The notes under the pieces were generated by a model. That model was not told the DNA's origin and searched no databases. It saw only the letters and a program-made list of their open reading frames with translations. The position numbers and the translations under genes were made by a program. Below are positions 35,199 to 44,600 of a stretch of 64,000 nucleotides of DNA, one piece after another. The stretch covers positions 1 to 64,000 of the forward strand of contig NZ_CP014145.1 of the NCBI RefSeq assembly GCF_001542775.1. The letters run 5' to 3'. This DNA comes from Microterricola viridarii (lineage in GTDB: Bacteria > Actinomycetota > Actinomycetes > Actinomycetales > Microbacteriaceae). Position 1 is the stretch's first letter. Every line of letters starts with the position of its first letter.

Positions 35199-35921
35199 AT
35201 GACCGACACTGATGCCGACACCACCGCGCCCCGTCCCGAAGCCGTCGCCGCGCCACTGCCCGCCGCGCTCGCCGCAGTTCTCGACCATCTCGTGCTGGCC
35301 GGCCCCGATCTCGGAGCCGCCGTCGCGCACGTCGCCCGGCTCACCGGCGTCACCGCCGCGCCGGGCGGTCGACACGCTCTCGGCACCGCGAACGCCCTCA
35401 TCGCCTTCACCGTCGCCGGCGCCCGCGGCACCCACTACCTCGAGATCATCGGCCCCGACCCCGAGGGGGAGCGGCCGGCATCCGCAATCGCCACCTTCGG
35501 CATCGACACTCTGCGGGCGCCGACCCTCAGCAGCTACGCCGTGCATGCGGATGCCGCCGCACCCGAGGGCATCGCAGAGCGGGCGGCGCGCGGCTCCGAG
35601 GCCGGCCTGCCGCTCGGCGAGGTCGCCGCGCAGTCGCGCACGAAGCCCGACGGCAGCGTGCTCGCGTGGAGCTATACGGCCCCGCCGAGCCGGGTGTCGC
35701 CGATCGTGCCCTTTCTGATCGACTGGGGCAGCACCGCCCACCCCGGGCTGAGCGAGCTGCCCACGCTCGAGCTCGTCGCGCTGCGCGGCGAGCACCCTGC
35801 GGCGGAGCGGCTGCGCGCGCAGCTCGACGCGCTCGGCGTTCCGCTCGACCTCGTGCCCGGTGCTGTTCCGGCGCTGGTTGCCACGGTGCGCGGGCCGCTC
35901 GGGGAGGCCGAGCTGCGCTGA
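35199..35921 (+). CDS. VOC-family (glyoxalase-like) protein
   Basis: A 240-residue protein. ALAAVLDHLVLAGPDLGAAV at the start and THYLEIIGPDPE near residue 90 give the beta-alpha-beta pattern and a likely metal-site Glu of the large glyoxalase-like domain. The C-terminal half contains a second, weaker module (GLSELPTLELVALRGEHPAA). Such proteins are usually of unknown substrate. It lies divergent from the membrane protein gene. Confidence 0.75.
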   Translation: MTDTDADTTAPRPEAVAAPLPAALAAVLDHLVLAGPDLGAAVAHVARLTGVTAAPGGRHALGTANALIAFTVAGARGTHYLEIIGPDPEGERPASAIATFGIDTLRAPTLSSYAVHADAAAPEGIAERAARGSEAGLPLGEVAAQSRTKPDGSVLAWSYTAPPSRVSPIVPFLIDWGSTAHPGLSELPTLELVALRGEHPAAERLRAQLDALGVPLDLVPGAVPALVATVRGPLGEAELR

Positions 35922-36035
35922 TCGCGGCCCCGGCATTCGCCCCAGCAGCGGCCGTGCCGGCACTCGAACCCGAAGCGCTAGGTTTCATTCGGGGCCTGGA
36001 GTCGGCCGCCGACCCCGAATGAGGAGCACAACCGC

Positions 36036-36968
36036 ATGAATGCAGACGTCGGCGGCGTCGCTACCGGCTTCGCCGTGATTGCACTGCCGATCCTGCTCGG
36101 CTACCTCCTCGGTCGCACCGGGGTGCTCGGTGCGGGCGCACGCCCGGTGCTGAGCAAGATCGTGTTTTACGTGCTCTCGCCGCTGCTGCTGTTCTCCGTG
36201 CTCTCCGGGGCGGATGTCGCCACCCTCTTCTCCGCGCTGCTGCCCGTCTCGGCGGTCGCCGCAGGGCTCATGATGCTCGTCTTCGCCGCACTTTCGCTGC
36301 TCGTCTGGCGGCGCCCGCTCTCGGAGACGGTGATCGGCTCGCTCAGCTCCGGCTATGTCAACGCCAACAACGTGGGAATCCCGCTGGCGCTGTACATGCT
36401 GGGCAGTGCGGCCTACGCGGCGCCCATCGTGCTGCTGCAGCTGCTGTTCTTCGCGCCGATTGGGCTCGCGATCCTCGATGCGCGCAGCACGGGCACCACC
36501 TCGCTGCCGCGCATCATCGGCCGCACCCTGCGCAATCCGATCATCGTCGGCTCCCTCTCCGGTCTGTTGGTCTCGCTGGCCGGGATCACCTTGCCCCCGA
36601 TCGTGCACGACCCCATCGCCCGCGTCGGCGAGGCCGCGATTCCGCTGATGCTGATCAGCTTCGGCCTGTCGATGGCGGGGCAGCGGATGCTGAGCCCGGG
36701 CAGTGGGCGCGCACTCGTCGTGCTGGCATCCGCCCTCAAGCTCCTGGTCATGCCGGCCACCGCCTGGCTGTTGGCCTCCTTCGTGTTCGGCCTGGACGGC
36801 GAGGCGCTGTACGCGGTCGTGGTGTTGGCCGCGCTGCCCACGGCGCAGAACGTGTTCAACTACGCGCAGCGCTATGAGACGGCCGAGATCATGGCGCGCG
36901 ACACCGTCTTCGTCACGACAATCGGCTGCATTCCGGTGCTGTTCGGCATCTCGTTGCTGTTCGCCTGA
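36036..36968 (+). CDS. AEC (auxin efflux carrier) family transporter
   Basis: A 310-residue permease with ten hydrophobic helices. VIALPILLGYLLGRTGVLG, LSKIVFYVLSPLLLFSVLSG, SGYVNANNVGIPLALYMLG (with the conserved Asn pair in the unwound helix) and PTAQNVFNYAQRYETAE are family signatures. Bacterial members export malate and other carboxylates or related compounds. No operon partner is evident. Confidence 0.88.
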   Translation: MNADVGGVATGFAVIALPILLGYLLGRTGVLGAGARPVLSKIVFYVLSPLLLFSVLSGADVATLFSALLPVSAVAAGLMMLVFAALSLLVWRRPLSETVIGSLSSGYVNANNVGIPLALYMLGSAAYAAPIVLLQLLFFAPIGLAILDARSTGTTSLPRIIGRTLRNPIIVGSLSGLLVSLAGITLPPIVHDPIARVGEAAIPLMLISFGLSMAGQRMLSPGSGRALVVLASALKLLVMPATAWLLASFVFGLDGEALYAVVVLAALPTAQNVFNYAQRYETAEIMARDTVFVTTIGCIPVLFGISLLFA

Positions 36969-36986
36969 TTCGGCGCGAGCTAATCC

Positions 36987-37036
36987 TTGACAGGGTGAAA
37001 TGTGCGGCGTAGCTTGTAATCAACTAAATAGTTGAT
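36987..37036 (+). promoter_or_regulatory. Promoter and ArsR-type operator
   Basis: TTGACA (36987-36992), 17 bp, TAGCTT (37010-37015). The palindrome ATCAACTA-AA-TAGTTGAT (37019-37036) is perfect and begins just after the -10 box. This is the size and style of ArsR/SmtB operators, so autorepression of the following three-gene unit is likely. Confidence 0.7.
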
Positions 37037-37068
37037 CAAGCAAAGGGTTGAGTAAACGAGGTATGAGC

Positions 37069-37419
37069 ATGATCGATGAGACCCCCGCCGATGCGAGCCT
37101 CGACCGGGCCTTCATGGCCCTGGCCGATCCCGTGCGGCGGGCGATCATTGCCACGCTCAGCCGCGGACCGGCCACGGTGAACGAACTCGCCGAGCCGTTC
37201 GACATCAGCAAGCAGGCGGTGTCGAAGCACATCCAGGTGCTCGAGCACGCGGGGCTGGTCACGCGCAGTCGTGACGCCCAGCGGCGCCCGGTGCACCTTG
37301 ACGCCGCGGCCCTCGAACGCCTCACCGCCTGGATCGACGGATACCGCCTCATCCACGAACAACAGTTCCGCCGACTCGACACCGTGCTTGCTTCGCTGAC
37401 GAACACCACCGAATCATGA
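37069..37419 (+). CDS. ArsR-family winged-helix regulator
   Basis: A 116-residue regulator: ALADPVRRAIIATLSRGPATVNELAE, the recognition helix FDISKQAVSKHIQVLEHAGLV, then a wing SRDAQRRPVHLD. It has no Cys metal site, so it belongs to the metal-independent group usually paired with SRPBCC (AHSA1) proteins, exactly as here. I prefer ATG 37069 (GAGG seven bases upstream) over ATG 37063, whose ribosome site would be too close. Confidence 0.9.
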   Translation: MIDETPADASLDRAFMALADPVRRAIIATLSRGPATVNELAEPFDISKQAVSKHIQVLEHAGLVTRSRDAQRRPVHLDAAALERLTAWIDGYRLIHEQQFRRLDTVLASLTNTTES

Positions 37420-37431
37420 GGAGAAAGAACA

Positions 37432-37917
37432 ATGAGTACCACCACCAACGCTCTCACCGTCACCGCTCCGGACGGTGTGCAGTACGTCGACTTCGAGCGT
37501 GAGTTCGACGCCCCCGTTGAGGCTGTCTTCCGGGCCCACTCCGACCCCGAGCTGATCAAGCAGTGGCTCGGACCGCGCGGCTACGAGATGCGCGTCGAGC
37601 ACTACGACTTCGTCACGGGCGGAGGCTACCGCTACATCCACATCGGCCCCGACGGCCAGGAGTACGCATTCAACGGCGTCTTCCACGTGGTGCGCCCCAA
37701 CGACTTCGCCATCCAGACCTTCGAGTACGAGGGCTACCCTGACACGGTCAGCATCGAGGCGCTCCGCTTCGAAGACCTGGGCAACGGGCGCAGCCGGCTC
37801 TCCGGCCACTCCGTCTACCCCAACCTGGAGGCCCGCGACGGAATGGTCGCGAGCGACATGGAGATGGGCATGCGCGAGGGCTATGAGCGCCTCGACGACC
37901 TGCTTCCCACCCTCTAG
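37432..37917 (+). CDS. SRPBCC (AHSA1/START-like) domain protein
   Basis: A 161-residue lipid or small-ligand binding fold. YVDFEREFDAPVEAVFRAHSDPELIKQWLGPRGY is the AHSA1 entry helix, followed by GGGYRYIHIGPDGQEYAFNGVFH and GNGRSRLSGHSVYPNLEARDGMV. It starts 12 bp after the ArsR gene and is co-regulated with it. Its ligand is unknown; such pairs are often induced by solvents or oxidants. Confidence 0.9.
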   Translation: MSTTTNALTVTAPDGVQYVDFEREFDAPVEAVFRAHSDPELIKQWLGPRGYEMRVEHYDFVTGGGYRYIHIGPDGQEYAFNGVFHVVRPNDFAIQTFEYEGYPDTVSIEALRFEDLGNGRSRLSGHSVYPNLEARDGMVASDMEMGMREGYERLDDLLPTL

Positions 37918-37998
37918 AGCGCCGAGTGGATGCCGCGGGCGGACGCCCGCGGCATCCGACCCCTGTCCGCACGCATCGAACACCGCAAGGAGAGCATC

Positions 37999-38433
37999 AT
38001 GGATTGGACACTCGAAGTCGTCATCCTTCCGGTCAGCGACATCGACCGCGCGATCGAGTTCTACCGCGACAAGGTCGGATTCCACCTGGATCACAACACG
38101 CAGAACGAGCAGATGCACGTCGTGCAGCTGACGCCGCAGGGCTCCGGCTGCTCGATCGTGTTCGGCAACCTGCCCTCGCAGAACGAGATGGCGCCCGGCT
38201 CGCTGCGCGGCCTGCAGCTCGTCGTCGCCGACGCGCAGGCCGCCCGGGCCGAGCTGGTCGGGCGTGGGGTGGAGGCCAGCGAGATCATGGTCATCGACCC
38301 TCGCGATGGCGGCACGTTCTTTGGTTTCTCTGACCCGGACGGCAACAGTTGGGCGGTGCAGGAACTGAGGGTGCGGGCAGAGAAGCCGCTGATCCCGGTG
38401 GAGGCGCGCGGACGCTTCGGCGCCGACGACTGA
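37999..38433 (+). CDS. VOC-family protein (glyoxalase/bleomycin-resistance fold)
   Basis: A 144-residue protein. VVILPVSDIDRAIEFYRDKVGFHLDHN opens the domain and FFGFSDPDGNSWAVQEL closes it, the standard VOC hallmarks. The third gene of the ArsR unit (82 bp after the SRPBCC stop, AAGGAG upstream). Activity is unassigned. Confidence 0.88.
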   Translation: MDWTLEVVILPVSDIDRAIEFYRDKVGFHLDHNTQNEQMHVVQLTPQGSGCSIVFGNLPSQNEMAPGSLRGLQLVVADAQAARAELVGRGVEASEIMVIDPRDGGTFFGFSDPDGNSWAVQELRVRAEKPLIPVEARGRFGADD

Positions 38434-38495
38434 GCCAGCCCCTGGAGGCGACGCCCGTGCCCACGCCACGGCGGGCGAGCGCCTAGAGTGCAGAG

Positions 38496-39314
38496 GTGCC
38501 GATCCTCAACAAAGACATGACGCTGTGCATCTCGCTCTCCGGGAGGCCGAGCAACATCGGCACGCGCTTCCACAACTACCTCTACGACGCCCTCGGGTTG
38601 AACTACATCTACAAGGCGTTCAGCACCGACGACCTGCCCGCGGCCATCGCCGGCGTGCGCGGGCTCGGCATCCGTGGCTGCGCCGTCTCGATGCCGTTCA
38701 AGGAGGCGGTGATCCCGCTCGTCGACACGCTGGATGCCTCGGCGGCCGCGATCGAATCGATCAACACCATCGTCAACACCGACGGCCACCTGACGGCCTA
38801 CAACACCGACTACCTGGCGATCCAGCGGCTGGTGGAGCGGCACGGCGTCGCCCCCTGCAGCGTGGTCGTGCGCGGCAGCGGCGGCATGGCCAAGGCGGTC
38901 GTGGCGGCGCTGCACGGCGCCGGCTTCCACGACGGCACGGTGCTGGCCCGCAACGTCGCGGCCGGGCAGGCGCTGGCCGCGCAGTACGGCTGGCAGGTGA
39001 CGGATGACGCCTCCACCGTGTCGGCGGACCTGATCGTCAACGTCACACCGCTCGGCATGGCCGGCGGGCCGGAGGCGGGGGAGCGGTCGTTCTCTGACGC
39101 GGCCATCGCCGCGGCATCCGTCGTCTGGGATGTGGTCGCCCTGCCCAGCGAGACGCCGCTGATCCGGGCCGCCCGCGCCGCCGGCAAGCCGGTGATCACG
39201 GGCGCAGAGGTGATCGCGATCCAGGCCGAGGAACAGTTCGTGCTGTACACCGGCGTGCGCCCGAGCGCCGAGCTCGTCGCCGAGGCCTCTGCCTTCTCGC
39301 TCGCCCAGCCCTAG
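38496..39314 (+). CDS. Shikimate dehydrogenase-like enzyme, HI0607 (SdhL) type
   Basis: A 272-residue NAD(P)-dependent dehydrogenase. The opening KDMTLCISLSGRPSNIGTRF, then FHNYLYDALGLNYIYKAF, and the strings GIRGCAVSMPFKEAV and AYNTDYLAI closely follow the Haemophilus HI0607 family as I remember it. Catalytic Lys69 and Asp105 are present. The Rossmann motif VVRGSGGMAKAVVAAL follows. HI0607-type enzymes turn over shikimate very slowly and their true substrate is debated, so this should not be called aroE without support. GTG start at 38496. Confidence 0.85.
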   Translation: MPILNKDMTLCISLSGRPSNIGTRFHNYLYDALGLNYIYKAFSTDDLPAAIAGVRGLGIRGCAVSMPFKEAVIPLVDTLDASAAAIESINTIVNTDGHLTAYNTDYLAIQRLVERHGVAPCSVVVRGSGGMAKAVVAALHGAGFHDGTVLARNVAAGQALAAQYGWQVTDDASTVSADLIVNVTPLGMAGGPEAGERSFSDAAIAAASVVWDVVALPSETPLIRAARAAGKPVITGAEVIAIQAEEQFVLYTGVRPSAELVAEASAFSLAQP

Positions 39315-39337
39315 CCTGCGCCCGCCTCAACGCGGCC

Positions 39338-39391
39338 GAGTGCGCAGTTTGACGCCTTCCCGGCGGCCGGAAGGCGCCAAACTGCGCACTC
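39338..39391. repeat. 54-bp palindromic element, copy 1
   Basis: Arms of 23 bp (39338-39360 and 39369-39391, starting GAGTGCGCAGTTTG) pair with one mismatch around the centre CGGCGGCC. It follows the SdhL-type gene by 23 bp and precedes the endonuclease-like gene by 68 bp. It could act as terminator. An almost identical element closes the next gene. Confidence 0.85.
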
Positions 39392-39459
39392 GCCTCCGTT
39401 GTTGAGCGGGGGTGTGGATAACTTTCACGCCGATCTGCTGAGCCGGGCAGGCTTGCGGC

Positions 39460-40392
39460 ATGAAAGCACGCGTGGCCATTCCTGCACGTCTCGCCGGGCG
39501 CGCATTCTCGCGATCGGATGCCGCGGCCGCCGGCCTCGGCCGAGACCGGTTCAACGGCCCCGACCTGCAGCGCTCCTTCCGTGGGGTGCGCTCGACGGGT
39601 CTCGACCTCACCCGCACACTGGACCGAGCGCGGGCCTATTCCGCGAGGATGTCGCCGCACCACGCATTCAGTCACCTGACCGCCGCCGAGCTGCTGGGGA
39701 TCCCGCTTCCGTGGGCAACACGTCAGCACACCGAGTTGCATGTCAGCGCGCCGCTCGGGCAGCCGGCGCCGCGTGTGCGCGGTGTCGCTGGGCACCGAGG
39801 CGATGCGGTGGCAGCGGCCGTGGTGATGTCCGACGGTCTGCGGGTGTTGCCGCCGATCACGGTGTGGTGCCAACTGGCCACCGTGCTGAACCACACGTCG
39901 ATGGTCATCGCCGGTGACCATCTCCTGGGCGGCGCGTTCCCGCTGGCGACGCCAGAGGACCTCGCCCACGCGGTGCGCGAATGGGCGCCCCGCCGCGGGA
40001 GCGCACTGTTGCGTGCAGCGTTGCCGATGCTGCGCGTCGGAGTCGACTCGCCCAAAGAGACCGAGCTGAGACTGCTGCTGGTTCATTTCGGACTGCCGGA
40101 GCCAGTCGTGAACCGACGCTACTTCGACAGCGACGGCAACTACCTGGGGCGAGCGGACCTGTCTTGGCCCGAGCTCTGGATCGTGCTCGAGTACGAGGGA
40201 GACCTGCACCGCACAAACCGCAGTGTGTTCAGGCGCGATGTGGGCAGGCGGGAACGATTCGAGTCGGCGGGCTGGAGCGTCATCCGCGTCACGGATGACG
40301 ACCTCGGCCCCGAGCGAGCGCGATTCGAGCACACGGTGCGCTCCCGCATCCGTCGCCAGGCCCGGCTTCACGGAATCGAGTGCGCAGTTTGA
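39460..40392 (+). CDS. AbiEi-like / endonuclease-fold (DUF559-type) protein
   Basis: A 310-residue protein. The N-terminal half resembles the AbiEi-like winged-helix plus DUF559-associated proteins common in actinobacteria (HHAFSHLTAAELLGIPLP, then ELHVSAPLGQPAPRVRGVAGHR and VWCQLATVLN). The C-terminal 100 residues look like a very-short-patch/PD-(D/E)XK fold: LGRADLSWPELWIVLEYEGDLH, with Asp and the later Glu as putative metal ligands, then RRERFESAGWSVIRVTDDDL. Its last four codons and stop (TGA 40390-40392) lie inside the second palindrome. Many genomes of this family carry several divergent copies. Function is unknown. Confidence 0.7.
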   Translation: MKARVAIPARLAGRAFSRSDAAAAGLGRDRFNGPDLQRSFRGVRSTGLDLTRTLDRARAYSARMSPHHAFSHLTAAELLGIPLPWATRQHTELHVSAPLGQPAPRVRGVAGHRGDAVAAAVVMSDGLRVLPPITVWCQLATVLNHTSMVIAGDHLLGGAFPLATPEDLAHAVREWAPRRGSALLRAALPMLRVGVDSPKETELRLLLVHFGLPEPVVNRRYFDSDGNYLGRADLSWPELWIVLEYEGDLHRTNRSVFRRDVGRRERFESAGWSVIRVTDDDLGPERARFEHTVRSRIRRQARLHGIECAV

Positions 40393-40431
40393 TGCCTTCC
40401 CGGCGGCCGGAAGGCGTCAAACTGCGCACTC
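40378..40431. repeat. 54-bp palindromic element, copy 2
   Basis: Arms 40378-40400 and 40409-40431 with the same sequence as copy 1 apart from single changes (T for C at 40393, T for C on the other arm), centre CGGCGGCC. It supplies the stop codon of the endonuclease-like gene and lies 38 bp from the end of the converging permease gene. Confidence 0.85.
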
Positions 40432-40468
40432 ACCGCAGGCCCAACAGGCGGGCACCCGGGCCGGGCGG

Positions 40469-41392
40469 CTAGCCCAGCGCGAGCAAGCCGGCGGCGACCA
40501 GCGCCAGCGCCAGGCCGAGCCACTGCACAGGGGCGATGCGCTCGCGCAGAACCAGTGCGGCAAGCAGAATCGTGCCCGCCGGGTACATGGCCACCAGCAC
40601 GCTCATCACGCTGAGCTCGCCGAGCCGCAGCCCGATCAGGATCAGCACGTTCGCGCAGGCGTCGCAGAAGCCGCCGAGCATCGCGAGCAGCACCCCGGTG
40701 CGCACGGCCGGCGACAGCGTCCGGGGGTGGGCGGCGACGGACCCAGCGCCGCCGTCGGACATGGTCCGGCCGACCCACTTCCCGCCGGCACGGCGCACCC
40801 CGATCCGCCAGATCAGCACCGCGGCGGCGGCCATGATCGCCGCGTTTACCGCGCGACCGACGATCAGCGGGTTGACTCCGCTGTCTTCCGGGGTGAGGTC
40901 GATCAGGATGAGGAATACCCCGATTGCGGCGCCGCTACCGATCGCCATCAGGATGCCGCGCAGGCTCGGCCGCACCGCACCCTTCTCTGGCACGAAACCC
41001 ACGAGCACCACGGCGATGAGCGCGAGGCCGAGTGCCCCGTAGCCGATGGGCGAGAGTGACTCGCCCCGGGCCAGTCCGACCGTCATCGGCACCAGGGCAG
41101 AGACCACCGCCGTCAGCGGCGACAGGATGCTCATCGGGCCGAGCGCCAGCGAGGCGTAGAGCAGGGGCAGCGCGACCGCCCCGGCGAGGCCCGCGAGCAC
41201 CCCCAGGCCGACAGCCGATGCCGACCACTCCCCGCCCAACCAAGGCAGTGTCAGCGCGAGCGCGGTCAGGCCCGCCGCGGCCGCGATCGCCGAGGTCGGC
41301 ATCGCCGTGATACGCCGGGAGGCGAGGCCGCCGAAGAAGTCGGCCGTGCCGTACGCCAGTGCGCCGGCCAGGCCGAGGATCGAGAGCAGCAT
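40469..41392 (-). CDS. EamA/DMT-superfamily permease
   Basis: A 307-residue transporter with ten hydrophobic helices in two EamA halves (LGLAGALAYGTADFFGGLAS; ALGPMSILSPLTAVVSALVP; then LAMLGGFCDACANVLILIGLRLG and MSVLVAMYPAGTILLAALVLRERI). A loop of about 35 residues near residue 205 separates the halves. Members export amino acids, nucleosides or drugs. I chose ATG 41392 for GGAG upstream rather than the more distal start. Confidence 0.85.
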   Translation of the reverse strand: MLLSILGLAGALAYGTADFFGGLASRRITAMPTSAIAAAAGLTALALTLPWLGGEWSASAVGLGVLAGLAGAVALPLLYASLALGPMSILSPLTAVVSALVPMTVGLARGESLSPIGYGALGLALIAVVLVGFVPEKGAVRPSLRGILMAIGSGAAIGVFLILIDLTPEDSGVNPLIVGRAVNAAIMAAAAVLIWRIGVRRAGGKWVGRTMSDGGAGSVAAHPRTLSPAVRTGVLLAMLGGFCDACANVLILIGLRLGELSVMSVLVAMYPAGTILLAALVLRERIAPVQWLGLALALVAAGLLALG

Positions 41393-41422
41393 GAGAACTC
41401 CAGAATAGCGGCGCACGGGCGC

Positions 41423-41438
41423 CTGCTCAGATGAGCAG
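41423..41438. promoter_or_regulatory. Short inverted repeat in the divergent promoter region
   Basis: CTGCTC-AGAT-GAGCAG lies between the EamA gene and the secreted nuclease gene (gap 234 bp) and is followed by AT-richer DNA. It may be an operator. Nothing else in this gap is recognisable. Confidence 0.3.
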
Positions 41439-41626
41439 GAAAAGTAACTATCTGCTTAAGTGCACGAGAAAACTCTGGGCGACCTCTTGGCATGACTCAC
41501 AGGGAACCCTAAGCTGCCGATGACCCCTACAAGAGGGCCAGTCTGCCGCCCCAGTCGGCACGCCTACGCGGAAACACCGCGGTATTCGGCGCGCCAGAAC
41601 GCGGCAACACTAGGACAGGAGATCTC

Positions 41627-44600
41627 GTGCACCAGAAACACAGCTCCCGGGCGCGGAGGCTCGGAGCGCTCGCCGTCACCACGACGGCGGCGCTCGCCCT
41701 CTCGACCTTCGGCGCGGCTCCGGCCTTCGCGGCCGACCCCGTCGTGACGGCCGCCACCCACACCATCGCCGAGGTTCAGGGAACCGGCGCAGCCAGCCCG
41801 CTCCCGGCCGGAACGATCGTCACTGTCGACGGCATCGTCACCGCTGACCACCGCGCGGGCGGCTACCGCGGAATCTACGTGCAGACCCCCGGCGTCGGCG
41901 GCACCGTCGACCCGACCCCCGGGGCATCCGACGGCATCTTCGTGTTCCTCGGCAGCAACGCGGCGGCCGGCATCGCCATCGGCGACCAGATCACCGTGAC
42001 CGGAGTGCCCAGCGAGTTCAACAGCGTCACCCAGATCTCCGCGACCACGCCCAACTCGGTGGCGCTCGTGACCGCCGGCGTCGGCCTGCCCGCACCTGTC
42101 GCCCTGCCGGACAGCGTGCGCGGCGACGCGCGCGAGGCCTACGAGGGCATGCTGGTCGCCCCGACCGGCACCTACACGCTGACATCCACGCACAGCCTGT
42201 TCTCCTTCGGCGAGCTCTGGCTGAACGCCGGTGCAGACCCCGCGATCAAGAACACCGAGGTCACCGCGCCCGGTGCAGAGGCCGCCGCCATCGCCGCGGC
42301 CAACAAGGCCGCACGCCTGCTGGTCGACGACGGCTACAGCATCCGCGTCGACGCCGTTGCCCACGTCGGCGAGCAGCCCTACCTCACCAAGGACACCGTC
42401 GTCAGGAACGGCGACACCGCCGTCTTCCCGAGCGCCGGCATGGTGCTCAGCTACGCGTTCAACGAGTGGCGGCTGCAGCCCCAGCTCCCGTTGATCGACA
42501 GCAGCGACCCCGCCCTCAAGGTCTCGTTCACGCCCGTGAACCTCCGCCAGGACGCCCCGCCCGCTGTCGGCGGCGACGTGAAGCTCGCCTCGTTCAACGT
42601 GTTCAACTACTTCACGACTCTCTCCTCGGTGAACTCCGGGGCCCGCGGGGCCGCGACACAGGCCGAGTTCGACATCCAGAAGTCCAAGATCGTCGCGGCG
42701 ATCAACGGCCTGGACGCCGACGTCGTCGCCCTGATGGAGATCGAGAACTCGGTCAAGCTCGGCACCCCGGCCGACATCGACCACGCCCTGAACGACCTGG
42801 TCGCCGGCCTCAATGCCGATGCCGGTTCCGAGGTGTGGGCCGCCGTTCCGACGCCGACCGCACTGAACGATGCGGCCATCACCGACTTCATCACGAGCGC
42901 CCTCATCTATAAGAAGGATGCCGTGGCAACCGTCGGCGACAGCAAGACCGTCATCGACGAGACGGTGTGGGACATCGCGCGCGAGCCGATCGCCCAGACG
43001 TTCAGCATCGGCGCCCGCACGGTCACCGTCGTGGCCAACCACTTCAAGTCGAAGTCCCCGGCCAGCGGCAACACGGCGCCGGAGCCGGCCGACGGCCAGG
43101 GCTTCTTCAACGCCGAACGCACCGAACAGGCGCAGTCCCTGCTCAAGTTCAGCACGGACCTGCAGACGGCGTCCGGCAGCGACGACGTGTTCCTGATCGG
43201 CGATTTCAACGCCTACGCGCACGAAGACCCGATCAACGTGTTCACGGCCGCAGGCTGGAGCGACCTGGTTCCGGCGAAGGCAGCCGGCCAGTACACCTAC
43301 AGCTTCAACGGCGAGCTCGGCTCGCTCGACCATGTGCTCGCCTCGCCATCCGTGGCCCCGCGGGTGACCGGTGCCGGTGTCTGGAACATCAACTCGCCCG
43401 AGTGGGGCGACCGCGGCTACGAGTTCGGCGCGACCGAGGCGGGCACGCCGTTCCGCTCCAGCGACCACGACCCGATCGTGGTCGGCCTCAACAGCGAGGC
43501 CGTCCCGGTCGACATCAGCCTGGTCACCGTGAACGACTTCCACGGCCGGATCGAGCAGTTGGCGCCCTCCGGTGGCGCGGCGGTGCTGGCCGGCGCGGTC
43601 AAGCAGGTGCGCGACGCGAACCCGAACACGGTCTTCGCCGCGGCGGGCGACCTGATCGGTGCCTCCACCTTCACCTCGTTCATCCAGCAGGACAACCCGA
43701 CGATCGACGCGTTGAACGCGGCAGGGCTCGACGTGAGCTCCGTCGGCAACCATGAGTTCGACCAGGGCTTCGCCGACCTCACCGACCGGGTGATCCCGCG
43801 TGCGAACTGGGAGTACCTCGTGGCCAACGTCTACGACAAGACCACGGGCAAGCCGGCGCTGGACGAGTACTACACCGAGACGTTCCAGGGCGTCACGATC
43901 GGTTTCATCGGCGCCGTCACCGAGGAACTGCCCTCGCTGGTCAGCCCGGCCGGCATCGCCGACCTCGAGGTGCGCGACACGGTCACCGAGGTGAACCGCG
44001 TGGCCGCCCAGCTGCGCGACGGCGACCAGAGCAACGGCGAGGCGGATGTCATCGTCCTGCTCATCCACGAGGGAGCGACGACCACGGCGAAGGCCTCGGC
44101 CGAGGACACCAGCACGGCGTTCGGCAAGATCGTCGCCGGCGTCGACTCCGACGTCAACGCGATCGTCTCCGGGCACACACACCTCGCCTACAACCACGTG
44201 ATCAACGGGCGCCCGGTGATCTCAAGCGGCCAGTACGGCGAGAAGTTCGGCCTGATGGACATCAAGGTGAACCCGCAGACCAAAGAGATCCTCTCCATGG
44301 TCAACGAGACGCTCCCGCTGATGACCGACGCGATCCCAGCGACGCCGACGACGCCGATGGTGCCGGCCAAGCCGCTCTACTCGGCGGTGCCGGAGGTGCA
44401 GTCGATCGTCGGCGAGGCGGTGGCCACGGCGGCCGTGCTCGGCGCGAAGAAGCTCGGTGACATCACCGGCCCGTTCAACCGTTCCAAGCTCGCCAACGGC
44501 ACAACCGAGAACCGCGGCGGCGAGTCGACGCTCGGCAGCTTCGTGGCCGACGTGCAGCTCTGGGCGACGCAGAACGCCGGTGCGCAGATCGCGTTCATGA

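Noticed and set aside
39460..40392. An insertion sequence with terminal inverted repeats
   Set aside because: The flanking palindromes are each self-complementary hairpins, not one inverted pair, there is no target-site duplication I can see, and the protein is not a transposase.
41564..44197. An 877-codon minus-strand frame opposite the secreted nuclease
   Set aside because: Antisense shadow with Asp/Val/Gly/Arg bias and no motif, while the plus strand has complete nuclease and nucleotidase domains.
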